Assembly: GCA_001603025.1 (NCBI GenBank)
Contig: LVAP01000054.1
Span: forward strand, 1 to 34,905
Source: Clostridiales bacterium Firm_10
GTDB lineage: Bacteria; Bacillota; Clostridia; Christensenellales; Aristaeellaceae
Direction of reading: 5' to 3'
DNA length: 34,905 bases
How positions within the stretch are numbered: the first letter of the stretch is position 1; every line of letters begins with the position of its first letter. The translations under genes and the position numbers were made by a program. This document shows positions 7,344-16,418 of this stretch, piece by piece. Under the pieces are notes generated by a model. That model was not told where the DNA came from and did not search any database. It was given only the letters and a program-made list of their open reading frames with translations.

Positions 7344-8114
7344 ATGAACTGCATCGTCCGCAGCGCCATCCGGCGCAACAACCGCCCCAACAAGCCCTGC
7401 GAGGATTATCTCGTGTGCGGCCGCAGCTGCTTCGTCGTGGCCGACGGCGTCACCCAGAGCAGCGACGAATACCACGAAGGCATGGCCACCAGTCACGCCG
7501 CGCAGGCCGCCATGCTCACCGCGCAGGCCGTCGCCGCCGCGCTCGAAACGGCTCCCGACCCCACCGACGCCGCACGGGCCGCCGCGCAAAGCGCCGTGGA
7601 AATCACAGCCGCCTTCAACGCCGCGCACCAGGGCCCCTTCCCCGCCGCCGCAGTGTACGTTGCCGGCGCTCTCCGGGGCGGCACGCTGCACTTTTCCTAC
7701 ATCGGCGATTCGATGATCGTGCTCGTCAGGAACGGCGCGCGCATCCGGCTGAGCGAACAGCAGACGGCGCATCTGCGCGTATACGGCTCCACCAGCGGGC
7801 TGAAGATCACCAAGCGCGAGCTTTACGACACCATCACCAACAACGCCTCCCATCCCCTCGGGTACGGCGTGGTGGACGGCGATCCCCGGGCGCTGGACTT
7901 CCTGCGCGCCGCGTCGATCGCGCTGCAGCCGGGCGACCGGGTGATCCTCTCCTCGGATGGTATTGACAAATACCTCTCCTACGCGCCCATCAGCGCGCTG
8001 GCTTCCCTCTCGCCCGACGAAATGCTGGAGCAATCCACCGCCTATGACCAGCCTCCCTACAACGCCTACGCAGACGACAAAGCCGTCGTTGTGATCGACG
8101 TGGAGCGGCCATAA
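7344..8114 (+). CDS. PP2C-family protein phosphatase-like protein
   Basis: This 256-residue soluble protein is a PPM/PP2C metal-dependent Ser/Thr phosphatase homologue. The acidic metal-site positions are recognisable in order: C-E-D-Y at residues 19-22, V-A-D-G-V-T near 33-38, Y-I-G-D-S near 119, L-S-S-D-G-I-D near 203, and A-D-D-K-A-V-V-V near the C-terminus (a variant of the usual S-D-N-I-T). It departs from canonical PrpC/Stp at the DGMGG motif, which reads D-G-V-T-Q, so it belongs to a divergent subgroup. It has no membrane segment, unlike the second PP2C at 15.4-16.4 kb. The ribosome binding site is weak (AAGAGTGGG). It is transcribed towards the kinase operon and ends 132 bases from it. 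It could act in the same phosphorylation circuit, but it is in a separate transcription unit. Confidence 0.75.
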   Translation: MNCIVRSAIRRNNRPNKPCEDYLVCGRSCFVVADGVTQSSDEYHEGMATSHAAQAAMLTAQAVAAALETAPDPTDAARAAAQSAVEITAAFNAAHQGPFPAAAVYVAGALRGGTLHFSYIGDSMIVLVRNGARIRLSEQQTAHLRVYGSTSGLKITKRELYDTITNNASHPLGYGVVDGDPRALDFLRAASIALQPGDRVILSSDGIDKYLSYAPISALASLSPDEMLEQSTAYDQPPYNAYADDKAVVVIDVERP

Positions 8115-8191
8115 ACGCCCCTCACTTTCTCATAATCCCCCTTCGGGCCAGATCGCCCGCAAATCTCCTGACAATAATCATTCCGACATGG

Positions 8192-8233
8192 AAAAACGCA
8201 AGCGCCCCCGGGCCGTAAAGGCCCGGAGGCGCC
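8192..8233 (-). terminator. Rho-independent terminator of the kinase operon
   Basis: A 13-bp stem with one mismatch (8202-8214 against 8220-8233) lies just past the kinase stop codon. On the minus strand it is followed by TTGCG and TTTTT (8192-8196). It may also stop plus-strand reading from the PP2C-like gene, since CATTCTTTT follows on that side. Confidence 0.75.
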
Positions 8234-8246
8234 CATTCTTTTCCCG

Positions 8247-11200
8247 TCATTGGGACTCTTCCGCAGGAGTCTCCTCTTCATCCGGCACCCAGTCGGCCGT
8301 CAGCGCGTCCACTATGCTGCTGTTGATCGTCTGGCCCGAATCGTTCTGCACGCGGATGGCAATGCTGCCGCCCTCGTTCTGGCCCATCAGGCGCGTCGTC
8401 GTCCGGATGGTGTACTCGCCGTCCGGCAGGCCCAGGTTTTTCAGGTGAATCACGTAGCCGCTCCGCGCGATGCCAGGCTCGATGTCCGGCATGAGGTTCC
8501 TGATCTCGGCAGGCAGGCTGGAAACATCTCTGTCAAGGTAGCTCACGCCCTGTTCCTCGTCCAGAATGTCTTCCAGCGGCACCTCTGCGAGCCGCTTCTT
8601 GACCTCGTCGCCGGCGTATTCAATGATGACGTGGCTGATCTGGTAGTTCCTGCTCTCGTCGTCGCCATAGCGCCAGCCGGTCAGCAGGATATCATTGCCA
8701 TTGTACGTCTTCATCGGCCTGTCGAAGCCGACGACATAGTTGAGGCCTTCGTCATCGATCAGCGCGTAGCTGTCTGCCAGAACGACGCTCTCGTCCTCAG
8801 TCTCCACGCGCCGCACGGTGAAGGTCGCCGTATCGCCGATCGGGAGGTAAACACCTTCCGCAATGTCGAACGTCGTCAGGCCCACGGTGTATTCGCCTTC
8901 GAAATTCGTCAGCGGAACGTCCACGATAAAGGCATAACCATCCGTCACGTCCGCGGACACGGGCCAGCTTGCCTGATACCCGGCCAGCTCGTTCGCGTTC
9001 AGGGGTGTCCTGCTCATCGCGGAGGTCTCATACACCGGCACTTCGTTCTGGCGGATCGACAGGCTGACGCCTTCGATCTCGCGGCCATGGCAGGCGTACC
9101 ATCCGCTGACGGTCAGCGTCTGGGTCGAGTCGTACTCGCCGCCCACGTGCACCTCGCCGATCTGCCAGTCAGGCGCGCGCTCGACCGTCAGCGATTTCTG
9201 GATTCCGTTTTCAGCCTTATCCCATGCAGTAATGACAATGGTGTCTCCCTCGGCCAGCGCCAGCTCGTCGGCGGTGGTGAAGTAACCGTTTTCTCCCCTG
9301 GATATGGAACACCATTCGCCGTTGTGGGACACCGTTATGTCACTCGCGGTGGTCGTGCCGGAAATTACGGTGGTTTTCGCGTTAATAGTCTCCGTATCAA
9401 GAATTACCGCGGGCTTTGTGCAGTCCCAAAGGTATGTGTCGGTTTTGGCCACGCGCGTTCCGCTCTGCGCGCCAACGCCATCGGCATAGAATACGGTGTA
9501 GTTGATTTCCATGCCGTCGTCGCTGAGGGCATACTGTTCCGCCGTAAAGGGCACGCTGAAGGCGCCGGTGTCGTCAGCCTCAAAGCCGAACACATTGTCC
9601 AACGCGTCGATGGCTGTCAGGCTGACGTTCGGTTCCGCCGTGCCAACCAGTCGGATCTCTCTGCTGCGCATGGCGCCATGTTCGGTGGTATCATCAGATT
9701 CCAGCCGCGCCTCGATCATTGCGCGCGTGCTTTCACTCACCGTTACGGACAGGCTGGCCTTGTTGCTCGCACCGTCGACCGCGCTGACATCATAGACCAT
9801 TCCGCACATCAGGTCTTCCACGCTCAGGGCCAGCGAGAAGCCGCCGTCCCCATCAGCGTATCCATCGTGGATGGTCTTGCCGTCGTGCTTGATCGATACG
9901 TAGGCGTAGGGATCGGTGTGGACGCTGATGCCGTCGCTGTCTTCCGTCAGATTGTCCGTGGAAAGGCTGATCCATGTATCCCAGGTCAGTTCCTTTTCCG
10001 CATATACGCTCGCGCTCCGGCCGTCCGCATAGCGGACGACCAGCGTGCTGGTGATGCCGCCGGACGGCAGAGAATAGTCGGCATCGTCCAGCGTGACGCT
10101 GTATGCGCCGTTTGTGTCAGACCGGAATGTCGTGCTGACGACGCCGTTCCACATGACTTCAAGCGGCGCGTCAGGCTCCGCCCTGCCGGTGATGGTCATC
10201 GTATTCTTGCTCAGTATGCCGTGCTTCACGCCGGCCACGCTTGCTGTGATCGCGGCGCGCTTGGTCTCTTCCACCTGCACGGTGGCTTCCGCCTCATTGC
10301 CTGCCGGATCCTTCGCGCGCACGACGTAGGTCTCGCCCGCTGTGAACCCGGCGCCGTCGGGCGCCCACTCGCCCCTGCCGGAATCATCCAGCGTAAGAGT
10401 CCATTCGCCGGATCCATTGCTGATGGTAATCTGCGTGCCCGGCTCGCACGCGATCGTGAGCGATTGGCTGTCTTCGCTGATCTCGCCGAGCTCCAGCGTT
10501 ATATAGGGATCCCAGACGAAAGGCTCCGATCGGCCCGTCTTGTTCACGCCGCCGCCGTCCGCGTAGCACACCTCGACCTGCGTCGCAAGGCCCTCCTTGT
10601 CCACGTACCAGTGAGGCGCGTAGAGGAGCACCGAATAGGTGCCGTCCTCCGCGACGGGCACGCCGTCCGTCCACATGTCGTTCAGCTTGAACTGAATCGG
10701 CAGGGAAGGCTCGGCCGTGCCGTTGATGATCATTTCCTCGTTTTTCACCACGCCGTCGGCCAGATCCGGCAAGCTCACCGTGATCTGCGCGCGCATGGAC
10801 TCACCCACCTCCACGTCTGCCTGCGCGACGTTTCCGGCGGCGTCCTGCGCGACGATGCTGTATGTGTCGCCCACGAGATAGGTGCCCATGCCGCCGTCCC
10901 AGCTGAAGCGGCCCGTTTCCGCATCCGCCGTCAACTCAGATGCGACTTCACCATCCCTGTTGTAAACGGTAACCTGCGCGCCCGGGTCGGTGACGCCGCT
11001 CACCGCGCTGTCGTCCTCGGTCAGCGGGTCGATCGACAGATCCACCAGGGCATCCCAGAAATAATCCGCCATGGCCACGTTGTCCGCGTCGACGCCGTCC
11101 GCATAGCGCACCTCAATCACGCCCTGCTCGCCAACGCCGGGCAGGCCGCATTCTTCCGCGTCGAGCCGGACGGTGTAACGCCCGTCCGTCCCGGCCGCCG

Positions 11201-14200
11201 CGAGCTTTTCATTTCCGCCGTTCCAGCCGGCGCTCACCGTCTTGCCCGGCTCCGCTTCGCCGGTGACGACCAGCTTCACGCCGTCTGCCGCGATTTCAGT
11301 GAGGGTGATGGCCTGCCGCCGCGCCGTTTCCACGCTGCAGGGTTCGCGCCTGGAGTTGCCTGCGGCATCAGACACCTTAACCCAGTAGGTCTCGCCCAGC
11401 TCAAAGCGGGTGTCCTCCGGCGTCCAGATGTATTCGCCGTTTTCATCCGCGCTGCCCTGCGAGACCAGATCGCTGCTGCGATAGATTTCCACCGCCGCGT
11501 TCGCGTCGGTGTGGATGATCAGGGACTCGCTGTCCTGCGTCAGGGCATCCACGTTCAGCGCCACATACGGATCCCACACAAACGCCGTCGGATTCGCCGC
11601 AATGGAGCGGCCGCGGCCGTCGCCGTAAACGGCGTCCAGGGTGACCTCCACAGCGTCGCCGCCCAGCCCGAGCTCCTCCGCATCGAGCATGAGCGAATAG
11701 GCGCCGTCATTCTGGGCCTGCGCGCTTACCCACATGTCCTGCCAGCCCACCAGCACGACGGCGTTCGGCTCCGCCGTGCCCGACACGGTCAGCGTCGTAC
11801 CGGTTGCCACGCCGTCCACCAGGCCTTCCGCGGCGACCGTCAGAGGCGCGCGCTTCGAGAAGCCCACGATGGCATCGCAGATCGCCTCGTTGCCCATCTC
11901 ATCCACGGCATGCACGGCGTATACTGCGCCGGCTTCAAATTGTCCGAGCCCGCAATTCCAGCTGAAGGCGCCCACGTCGTCCGCCGTGAGCGAAGCGATG
12001 AGAGTATTATCCTGGGAAATCTCGATCTGAGCGCCCGGATCGGTCACGCCGCTCAGCGCTTCGTCGTCTTCATTGAGCTCGTTCACGGCCAGGTCGACGA
12101 AAGCGTCCCAGTCGTATTCGCAGGCGGTTTCCGTGCCCTCGCCGATGCCGTCCGCATAGCGCGCCTCGATGGTGCCATGCTCGCCCGCGCCCGGCAGGCC
12201 GCAGCTTCCGGCATCCAACTGGATGCTGAAATGCCCGTTCTTCTGGGCGCGGCCCGTCGCCGTACCGCGGCCGTTCCAGCTGACGCTCACCGTCTTGTCC
12301 GGCTGGGCGCTGCCCGCAACCGCCAGGGTCATTCCATCCTGAATGAGCGATTCCACACTGATGGGCATGCGCTGCGCCGATTCTACGGTGACCGTCGTGC
12401 GGTCCGAATTGTCGCGCGCGTCCGTTACGATGACCCAGTAGGTTTCGCCCAGGGTAAACGAGGTTCCCTCCGGTGCCCATGTGAATTCGCCGTTTTCATC
12501 CGCGTTGCCTTTGGCAGCCAGCTCAGCGCCCAGGTAGATTTCCACCGCGGCGTCCGCATCGGTGTGCACGGCCAGATATTCGCTGTCTTCCGTCGGCACG
12601 TCGACGGACAGGGCGACGCCGCCGTCCCAGAGGAAGCTGATCTCCTGTGTGGGCTCACCCGGTTCGCCTGCCGTGTAGCGAACCTGCAGCGTGCCTTCCT
12701 CGCCGGCGTTGGAGATGCCGAGCTCGCTGCCCGACAGGGTCATGTCGTAGCGCCCATCCGCGTCAACCGGCGCGGCCGCAATGTCGGCGCCATTCCAGCT
12801 GACCGTCACTTCGGTGTGGGGCTGCGCTGTGCCGGACAGGCGCAGGCTGCCGCCTGCGGCGCGCTCTCCGCCGAGACCGTCGATCTCCGCGGTGATCGGC
12901 ACGGTCAGACTCACGCGCCCAACGACAACGACCACTGTCTCCGTCTCGCCGTTTGCGCGCGCCGTCACTTCATATCGTTCGTCCTGTGCGAAGGCGCCGT
13001 CATGACCGATCACGCAGGCGCCGCCCTCGTCCGCCTGGGACATCCAGCTGCCGTCCGCGCCGCTGACGGAGACCTCCGCCCCGGGGACCGTGAGGATGGA
13101 GAAAGCGGTGCTGGCCGTGTCGATATCGTCCACGCGCAGGAGCATGGACGGCCAGAATGCAAACGAATTCCGGTTGCCCGCGGCGTCGCTCGCCGTTATG
13201 GTATACTTCTGCCAGCCAAAGGTATGCGTGCCCAGGCGCGCCTCTCCATCGTAACCAACGGAAGTGCTCGCCAGTGTGTTGCCGGCCGCATCTGCCAGGT
13301 CGACCTGCGCGCCTGTCTCGGTTCGGACGCGCAGCTCCGCCTCGCTCATCGCCTCGGGCCGCTCCAGCAGTTCGATGGAAGGCGCCGTGAGATCCACAGC
13401 CACTTCGACGATCCGTCCGATGCCCGTGTCTTCCGCGTAAAAGAAGCTGAGGGAATAAGCGCCGTCTTCGCTGAAGGTCAGGCTCACATCAGTCGTGCCG
13501 TTCGCGTCAAATGTCAGCTCCTGCGCCATCTCCTCAACTGCCGCGCCGTTCAGCGTCACGCGCAGGCAGGCCGCGCTGTCCGGCGTACCGTGCAGCGCCA
13601 GCCGCTGCGTCGCGCCGGCATCGCCGTTGACGAGATAGCCGCCGTCTTCGCGGAGGATGCCGTTTGGCATCTCCACCCCCATGGGTCTCAGGATATCCTG
13701 GGGGATTTCATCCTCGATGACCACCGTCAGCGTCTTTTCCTCGGTGTTGCCGGCAGGGTCCACAGCCTGGAGCACAAGCGCCTCGCCCGCCGTCAGCTGG
13801 AACGAATCGTTCACTGCGTCGGCTTCCATGTCCAGCACATAGGCGCCCGTTTCGTCCGCCGTGGCGCGGGCGATGACCTCGCCGCCCTGCAGCAGGCGCA
13901 CCTCGGCGCCGGCGTCGGTCGTGCCGCTCACGGCCTTGCCCTTGCCGATGACGTCGGTCTCACTGGTCAGCACCACGCCGCCGTCGTAATAGAACTCATC
14001 CTCCTGCTCGGCGCCGTCGTCAAGGCGGATGAGGACGTGGTTCAGCGCGTTGTCGCTCAGGGCTTCCTTCTCAATGGTATAGCTCCACGCACCGTCCTCC
14101 TCGGAGAGCACGGTGTCGATTTTTCGGTTGTTCAGGAAGAAGCTCACTTCACGGCGTGGGCCTGTCGTGCCCATGTAGGTGTATTCCTGCGCGCCGTTGC

Positions 14201-15404
14201 CGACGTTGTCGGTCGTCTCAAAGCCGCGTTCAAAGGCAATGAGCGTACCTGCCGCGGGCGGCTCTGTTCCATTGGAGCCGCTATCCGGAACGTCGGTCTC
14301 AATCTGGCCGGTCTGGGCAGGGCCTGGCGTCGGCGTCGGGCCGGAGCGGGAGAGCATCACGCCGAGCACGGCCATGCCCACCGCGCCTGCGGCAGCCAGT
14401 CCGATGACCACAGGCAGAAGTTTGGAACGCTTATGCGGCTTGTCGCCGCCCATCGCCTTCAGGCGAAAGCGCTCCAGATCGATATAAAGCGCCTGCATCG
14501 TGGGATAGCGGTCGTTCGGATTGGGACGCAGGCAGCGCTGCATAATCGCCCACAGCTCGGGATTCATCCCGCGGACAGGCGGGATATCCGCGCCGCTGAG
14601 ACGCTTTTCCCGCGCCTCGCGCGATTCCGTTTCCGTCGGGCGGCTGTTCTGCACGAAGGGCAGCTTGTCGTCGTTGAACAGCTCGTACATCACGACGGCC
14701 AGGGAATACATATCCGAACGGATGTCGCCGCCCTCGCCCGCGTTGATTTCGGGGGCCATGTAGTCCCGGGTGCCGACGATCATGCCCGCGCCGACTTTTT
14801 TGCCGTTTTCGCTTCGAATGGACACGCCGAAGTCACCCAGCTTGAAATAGTCTCGGCTGGGCTCGGCATAGAAGATGTTGTCCGGTTTGACGTCCAGGTG
14901 GGTAATGTCGCAGCGCTCGCAGAAGCTCAGGCCGCTTACCAGCTCGGACCAGATTCTCAGGTTCAGCAGCAGCCCCCGCTTGAAGCCATAGCGGTCGCAG
15001 GTTTTCAGAAAGGTGTCCAGCTGGACCAGCCGCTCCATGCGGATAATGACGTCGAAGCCGTAAGTATCCGTGCGGGGATAGACAGCCGCGTCCTCAAAGC
15101 AGACGATATGGCTGTCGCTCTTGAGGCGCTCCATGATTTGGATCTCGGTCCGGGCGTAGCGCAGTTCCTGGTCGATCCACGCGTTCACCCGGGCGACGGA
15201 GCCGCCCATTTCCTTCAGCACGGCGTTGTACTGCTGGTCGTCCTTGGGGATCGAGATCACCTTCAGCGCCGCGTCCACATCCTCAGTATGCACCAAATAG
15301 ACCGTGCCTGAATTGCCTCGTCCCAGTATCTCCGGGGGATCGTTCAGATACCATTTCCCGAAAAACGGCACATAGCTGCGGATGCGTTCATCGATACTCT
15401 GCAT
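8247..15404 (-). CDS. Giant transmembrane Ser/Thr protein kinase with Ig-like repeat ectodomain
   Basis: This 2385-residue receptor-like kinase is the last gene of the operon. Residues 22-315 form a Hanks-type kinase: glycine loop G-R-G-N-S-G-T-V (28-35), ATP Lys in A-L-K-V-I (48), catalytic loop H-L-D-V-K-P-D-N (169-176), D-F-G at 191-193 and A-P-E at 217-219. The catalytic loop has Leu where most have Arg, so it is a non-RD kinase. A single transmembrane helix covers about 329-351, followed by a Pro/Thr linker. The other 2000 residues are extracellular. They contain six composite units, each pairing a G-T-A-E-P type sheet with an E-D-S type sheet, then a distinct C-terminal region of about 350 residues. 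PASTA domains, usual in Gram-positive PknB/Stk1, are absent. The PP2C gene starts 31 bases upstream. The ectodomain suggests a ligand, partner or wall sensor; the signal is unknown. Confidence 0.9.
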   Translation of the reverse strand: MQSIDERIRSYVPFFGKWYLNDPPEILGRGNSGTVYLVHTEDVDAALKVISIPKDDQQYNAVLKEMGGSVARVNAWIDQELRYARTEIQIMERLKSDSHIVCFEDAAVYPRTDTYGFDVIIRMERLVQLDTFLKTCDRYGFKRGLLLNLRIWSELVSGLSFCERCDITHLDVKPDNIFYAEPSRDYFKLGDFGVSIRSENGKKVGAGMIVGTRDYMAPEINAGEGGDIRSDMYSLAVVMYELFNDDKLPFVQNSRPTETESREAREKRLSGADIPPVRGMNPELWAIMQRCLRPNPNDRYPTMQALYIDLERFRLKAMGGDKPHKRSKLLPVVIGLAAAGAVGMAVLGVMLSRSGPTPTPGPAQTGQIETDVPDSGSNGTEPPAAGTLIAFERGFETTDNVGNGAQEYTYMGTTGPRREVSFFLNNRKIDTVLSEEDGAWSYTIEKEALSDNALNHVLIRLDDGAEQEDEFYYDGGVVLTSETDVIGKGKAVSGTTDAGAEVRLLQGGEVIARATADETGAYVLDMEADAVNDSFQLTAGEALVLQAVDPAGNTEEKTLTVVIEDEIPQDILRPMGVEMPNGILREDGGYLVNGDAGATQRLALHGTPDSAACLRVTLNGAAVEEMAQELTFDANGTTDVSLTFSEDGAYSLSFFYAEDTGIGRIVEVAVDLTAPSIELLERPEAMSEAELRVRTETGAQVDLADAAGNTLASTSVGYDGEARLGTHTFGWQKYTITASDAAGNRNSFAFWPSMLLRVDDIDTASTAFSILTVPGAEVSVSGADGSWMSQADEGGACVIGHDGAFAQDERYEVTARANGETETVVVVVGRVSLTVPITAEIDGLGGERAAGGSLRLSGTAQPHTEVTVSWNGADIAAAPVDADGRYDMTLSGSELGISNAGEEGTLQVRYTAGEPGEPTQEISFLWDGGVALSVDVPTEDSEYLAVHTDADAAVEIYLGAELAAKGNADENGEFTWAPEGTSFTLGETYWVIVTDARDNSDRTTVTVESAQRMPISVESLIQDGMTLAVAGSAQPDKTVSVSWNGRGTATGRAQKNGHFSIQLDAGSCGLPGAGEHGTIEARYADGIGEGTETACEYDWDAFVDLAVNELNEDDEALSGVTDPGAQIEISQDNTLIASLTADDVGAFSWNCGLGQFEAGAVYAVHAVDEMGNEAICDAIVGFSKRAPLTVAAEGLVDGVATGTTLTVSGTAEPNAVVLVGWQDMWVSAQAQNDGAYSLMLDAEELGLGGDAVEVTLDAVYGDGRGRSIAANPTAFVWDPYVALNVDALTQDSESLIIHTDANAAVEIYRSSDLVSQGSADENGEYIWTPEDTRFELGETYWVKVSDAAGNSRREPCSVETARRQAITLTEIAADGVKLVVTGEAEPGKTVSAGWNGGNEKLAAAGTDGRYTVRLDAEECGLPGVGEQGVIEVRYADGVDADNVAMADYFWDALVDLSIDPLTEDDSAVSGVTDPGAQVTVYNRDGEVASELTADAETGRFSWDGGMGTYLVGDTYSIVAQDAAGNVAQADVEVGESMRAQITVSLPDLADGVVKNEEMIINGTAEPSLPIQFKLNDMWTDGVPVAEDGTYSVLLYAPHWYVDKEGLATQVEVCYADGGGVNKTGRSEPFVWDPYITLELGEISEDSQSLTIACEPGTQITISNGSGEWTLTLDDSGRGEWAPDGAGFTAGETYVVRAKDPAGNEAEATVQVEETKRAAITASVAGVKHGILSKNTMTITGRAEPDAPLEVMWNGVVSTTFRSDTNGAYSVTLDDADYSLPSGGITSTLVVRYADGRSASVYAEKELTWDTWISLSTDNLTEDSDGISVHTDPYAYVSIKHDGKTIHDGYADGDGGFSLALSVEDLMCGMVYDVSAVDGASNKASLSVTVSESTRAMIEARLESDDTTEHGAMRSREIRLVGTAEPNVSLTAIDALDNVFGFEADDTGAFSVPFTAEQYALSDDGMEINYTVFYADGVGAQSGTRVAKTDTYLWDCTKPAVILDTETINAKTTVISGTTTASDITVSHNGEWCSISRGENGYFTTADELALAEGDTIVITAWDKAENGIQKSLTVERAPDWQIGEVHVGGEYDSTQTLTVSGWYACHGREIEGVSLSIRQNEVPVYETSAMSRTPLNANELAGYQASWPVSADVTDGYAFIVDVPLTNFEGEYTVGLTTFDIAEGVYLPIGDTATFTVRRVETEDESVVLADSYALIDDEGLNYVVGFDRPMKTYNGNDILLTGWRYGDDESRNYQISHVIIEYAGDEVKKRLAEVPLEDILDEEQGVSYLDRDVSSLPAEIRNLMPDIEPGIARSGYVIHLKNLGLPDGEYTIRTTTRLMGQNEGGSIAIRVQNDSGQTINSSIVDALTADWVPDEEETPAEESQ
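9224..14250 (-). repeat. Tandem Ig-like repeat array in the kinase ectodomain
   Basis: This coding repeat covers roughly residues 385-2060 of the kinase. Two alternating sheet modules can be followed by eye. The first carries G-x-A-E/Q-P and often W-N-G, then D-G-x-Y-S, G-L-P and R-Y-A-D-G. The second carries x-E-D-S/D and T-D-P/A-x-A, then W, G-E-T-Y and D-A-A-G-N. The E-D-S element occurs six times and the G-x-A-E/Q-P element seven times. Period is about 165-190 residues. The same modules recur in the vWA-FHA and 1634-residue proteins. Boundaries are approximate. Confidence 0.7.
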
Positions 15405-15435
15405 AATACCCTCTGCCCGTCTTTTTTCTTTCGCG

Positions 15436-16386
15436 TTATCTCATCAGGAATTTGACCAATTCGAACACAGACCAGCCCAATCCGCCGGCCAGCAGCGCGG
15501 CGAGCACCGTCAGCGCTATCTGCCATCCCTTCATGCGGCGGATGCGCATCTTGTCCTTGTCCTTTTCACCAGCTTTGAGCACGTCCAGCACGATCACCGT
15601 GATGTTATCTGAGGAGATGCCCGCGGACTCCGCATTTTCAAGCGACTGGCGCACCAGCGTGGCCGCCGCATTGGCGGCCGACGGGGCGTTGCGCATGATT
15701 TCCTCGATCACCGTGTCGTGAACCTGATCGCTCAGGCCGTCGCTGCAAAGCACGAAGCGATCGCCGGGCATCAGGTCCTTGCGGATGCTGATGGTGGGCT
15801 TCAGCTTTTCACCTTTTTCCAGCGGCATGCCCAGGTGCTTGGTGATGACGTTCTTGAGCGGATGCTGCCACGCCTCTTCCTGCGTGATCTCCTTGCGGTC
15901 AACCATCATCTGCACTTCGGAGTCGTCCTTGGTCACGCGCTTCAGCCGGCCGTCGCGCATCAGATACACGCGGCTGTCGCCGACGTGAACGGTGCGGAAA
16001 TACCAGTCCTTCATCGCGACCAGCGCGATGGTGCTGCCGCAGTCGCCGGAGGCCAGGCCACGGGACAGGGAAATCCTGTCGACCGCCTCCGACACCTTAC
16101 CGATCAGCTCCTCCAGGTAAGAGGAGCTGTCCGGCTGGGCGCATGTCTGCTGGTATTCCTTGAGCATCTGCACGGATTTGAGCGAGGCTTCCTCGCCCAG
16201 CTCCGCGCCGCCCATGCCGTCGCACACGGCGTACATCTGCGCGTCGTCCATGCAGACCGAGTGCATCTGGCCGCCCTTATTCATCTGTTCACGTTCCATG
16301 AACAGCCCGTTGAAGAAGAAGTTATCTTCGTTATTCGGCCGGTGACCGATGTGGCTGTACACGGCGGCGCTAATCTTCAGGCTCAT
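15436..16386 (-). CDS. Membrane-tethered PP2C Ser/Thr phosphatase
   Basis: This 316-residue protein is a canonical bacterial PP2C (PrpC/Stp type) with a C-terminal membrane anchor. All metal-binding motifs are intact: R-P-N-N-E-D-N-F (about 16-23), C-D-G-M-G-G (near 60), H-V-G-D-S-R (near 135), C-S-D-G-L-S-D (near 215) and S-S-D-N-I-T-V (near 258). After the catalytic domain a basic stretch leads to one hydrophobic helix at about residues 289-308, with only a few residues beyond it; the enzyme therefore faces the cytoplasm. A GAAGGAGAA site lies eight bases before the ATG. It sits 32 bases after the Ig-repeat gene and 31 bases before the kinase gene, so it is the natural antagonist of that kinase and would act on its membrane-bound and FHA-bound substrates. 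Confidence 0.93.
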   Translation of the reverse strand: MSLKISAAVYSHIGHRPNNEDNFFFNGLFMEREQMNKGGQMHSVCMDDAQMYAVCDGMGGAELGEEASLKSVQMLKEYQQTCAQPDSSSYLEELIGKVSEAVDRISLSRGLASGDCGSTIALVAMKDWYFRTVHVGDSRVYLMRDGRLKRVTKDDSEVQMMVDRKEITQEEAWQHPLKNVITKHLGMPLEKGEKLKPTISIRKDLMPGDRFVLCSDGLSDQVHDTVIEEIMRNAPSAANAAATLVRQSLENAESAGISSDNITVIVLDVLKAGEKDKDKMRIRRMKGWQIALTVLAALLAGGLGWSVFELVKFLMR

Positions 16387-16418
16387 CTTCGTTCTCCTTC
16401 CGATTAATCCTTCAGGAA

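Noticed and set aside
8250..15311. A 2353-codon open frame on the plus strand antisense to the kinase gene
   Set aside because: It mirrors the kinase frame, a known effect of GC-rich codon usage; its translation is rich in His/Arg/Val/Ala with no recognisable domain, and it has no ribosome binding site.
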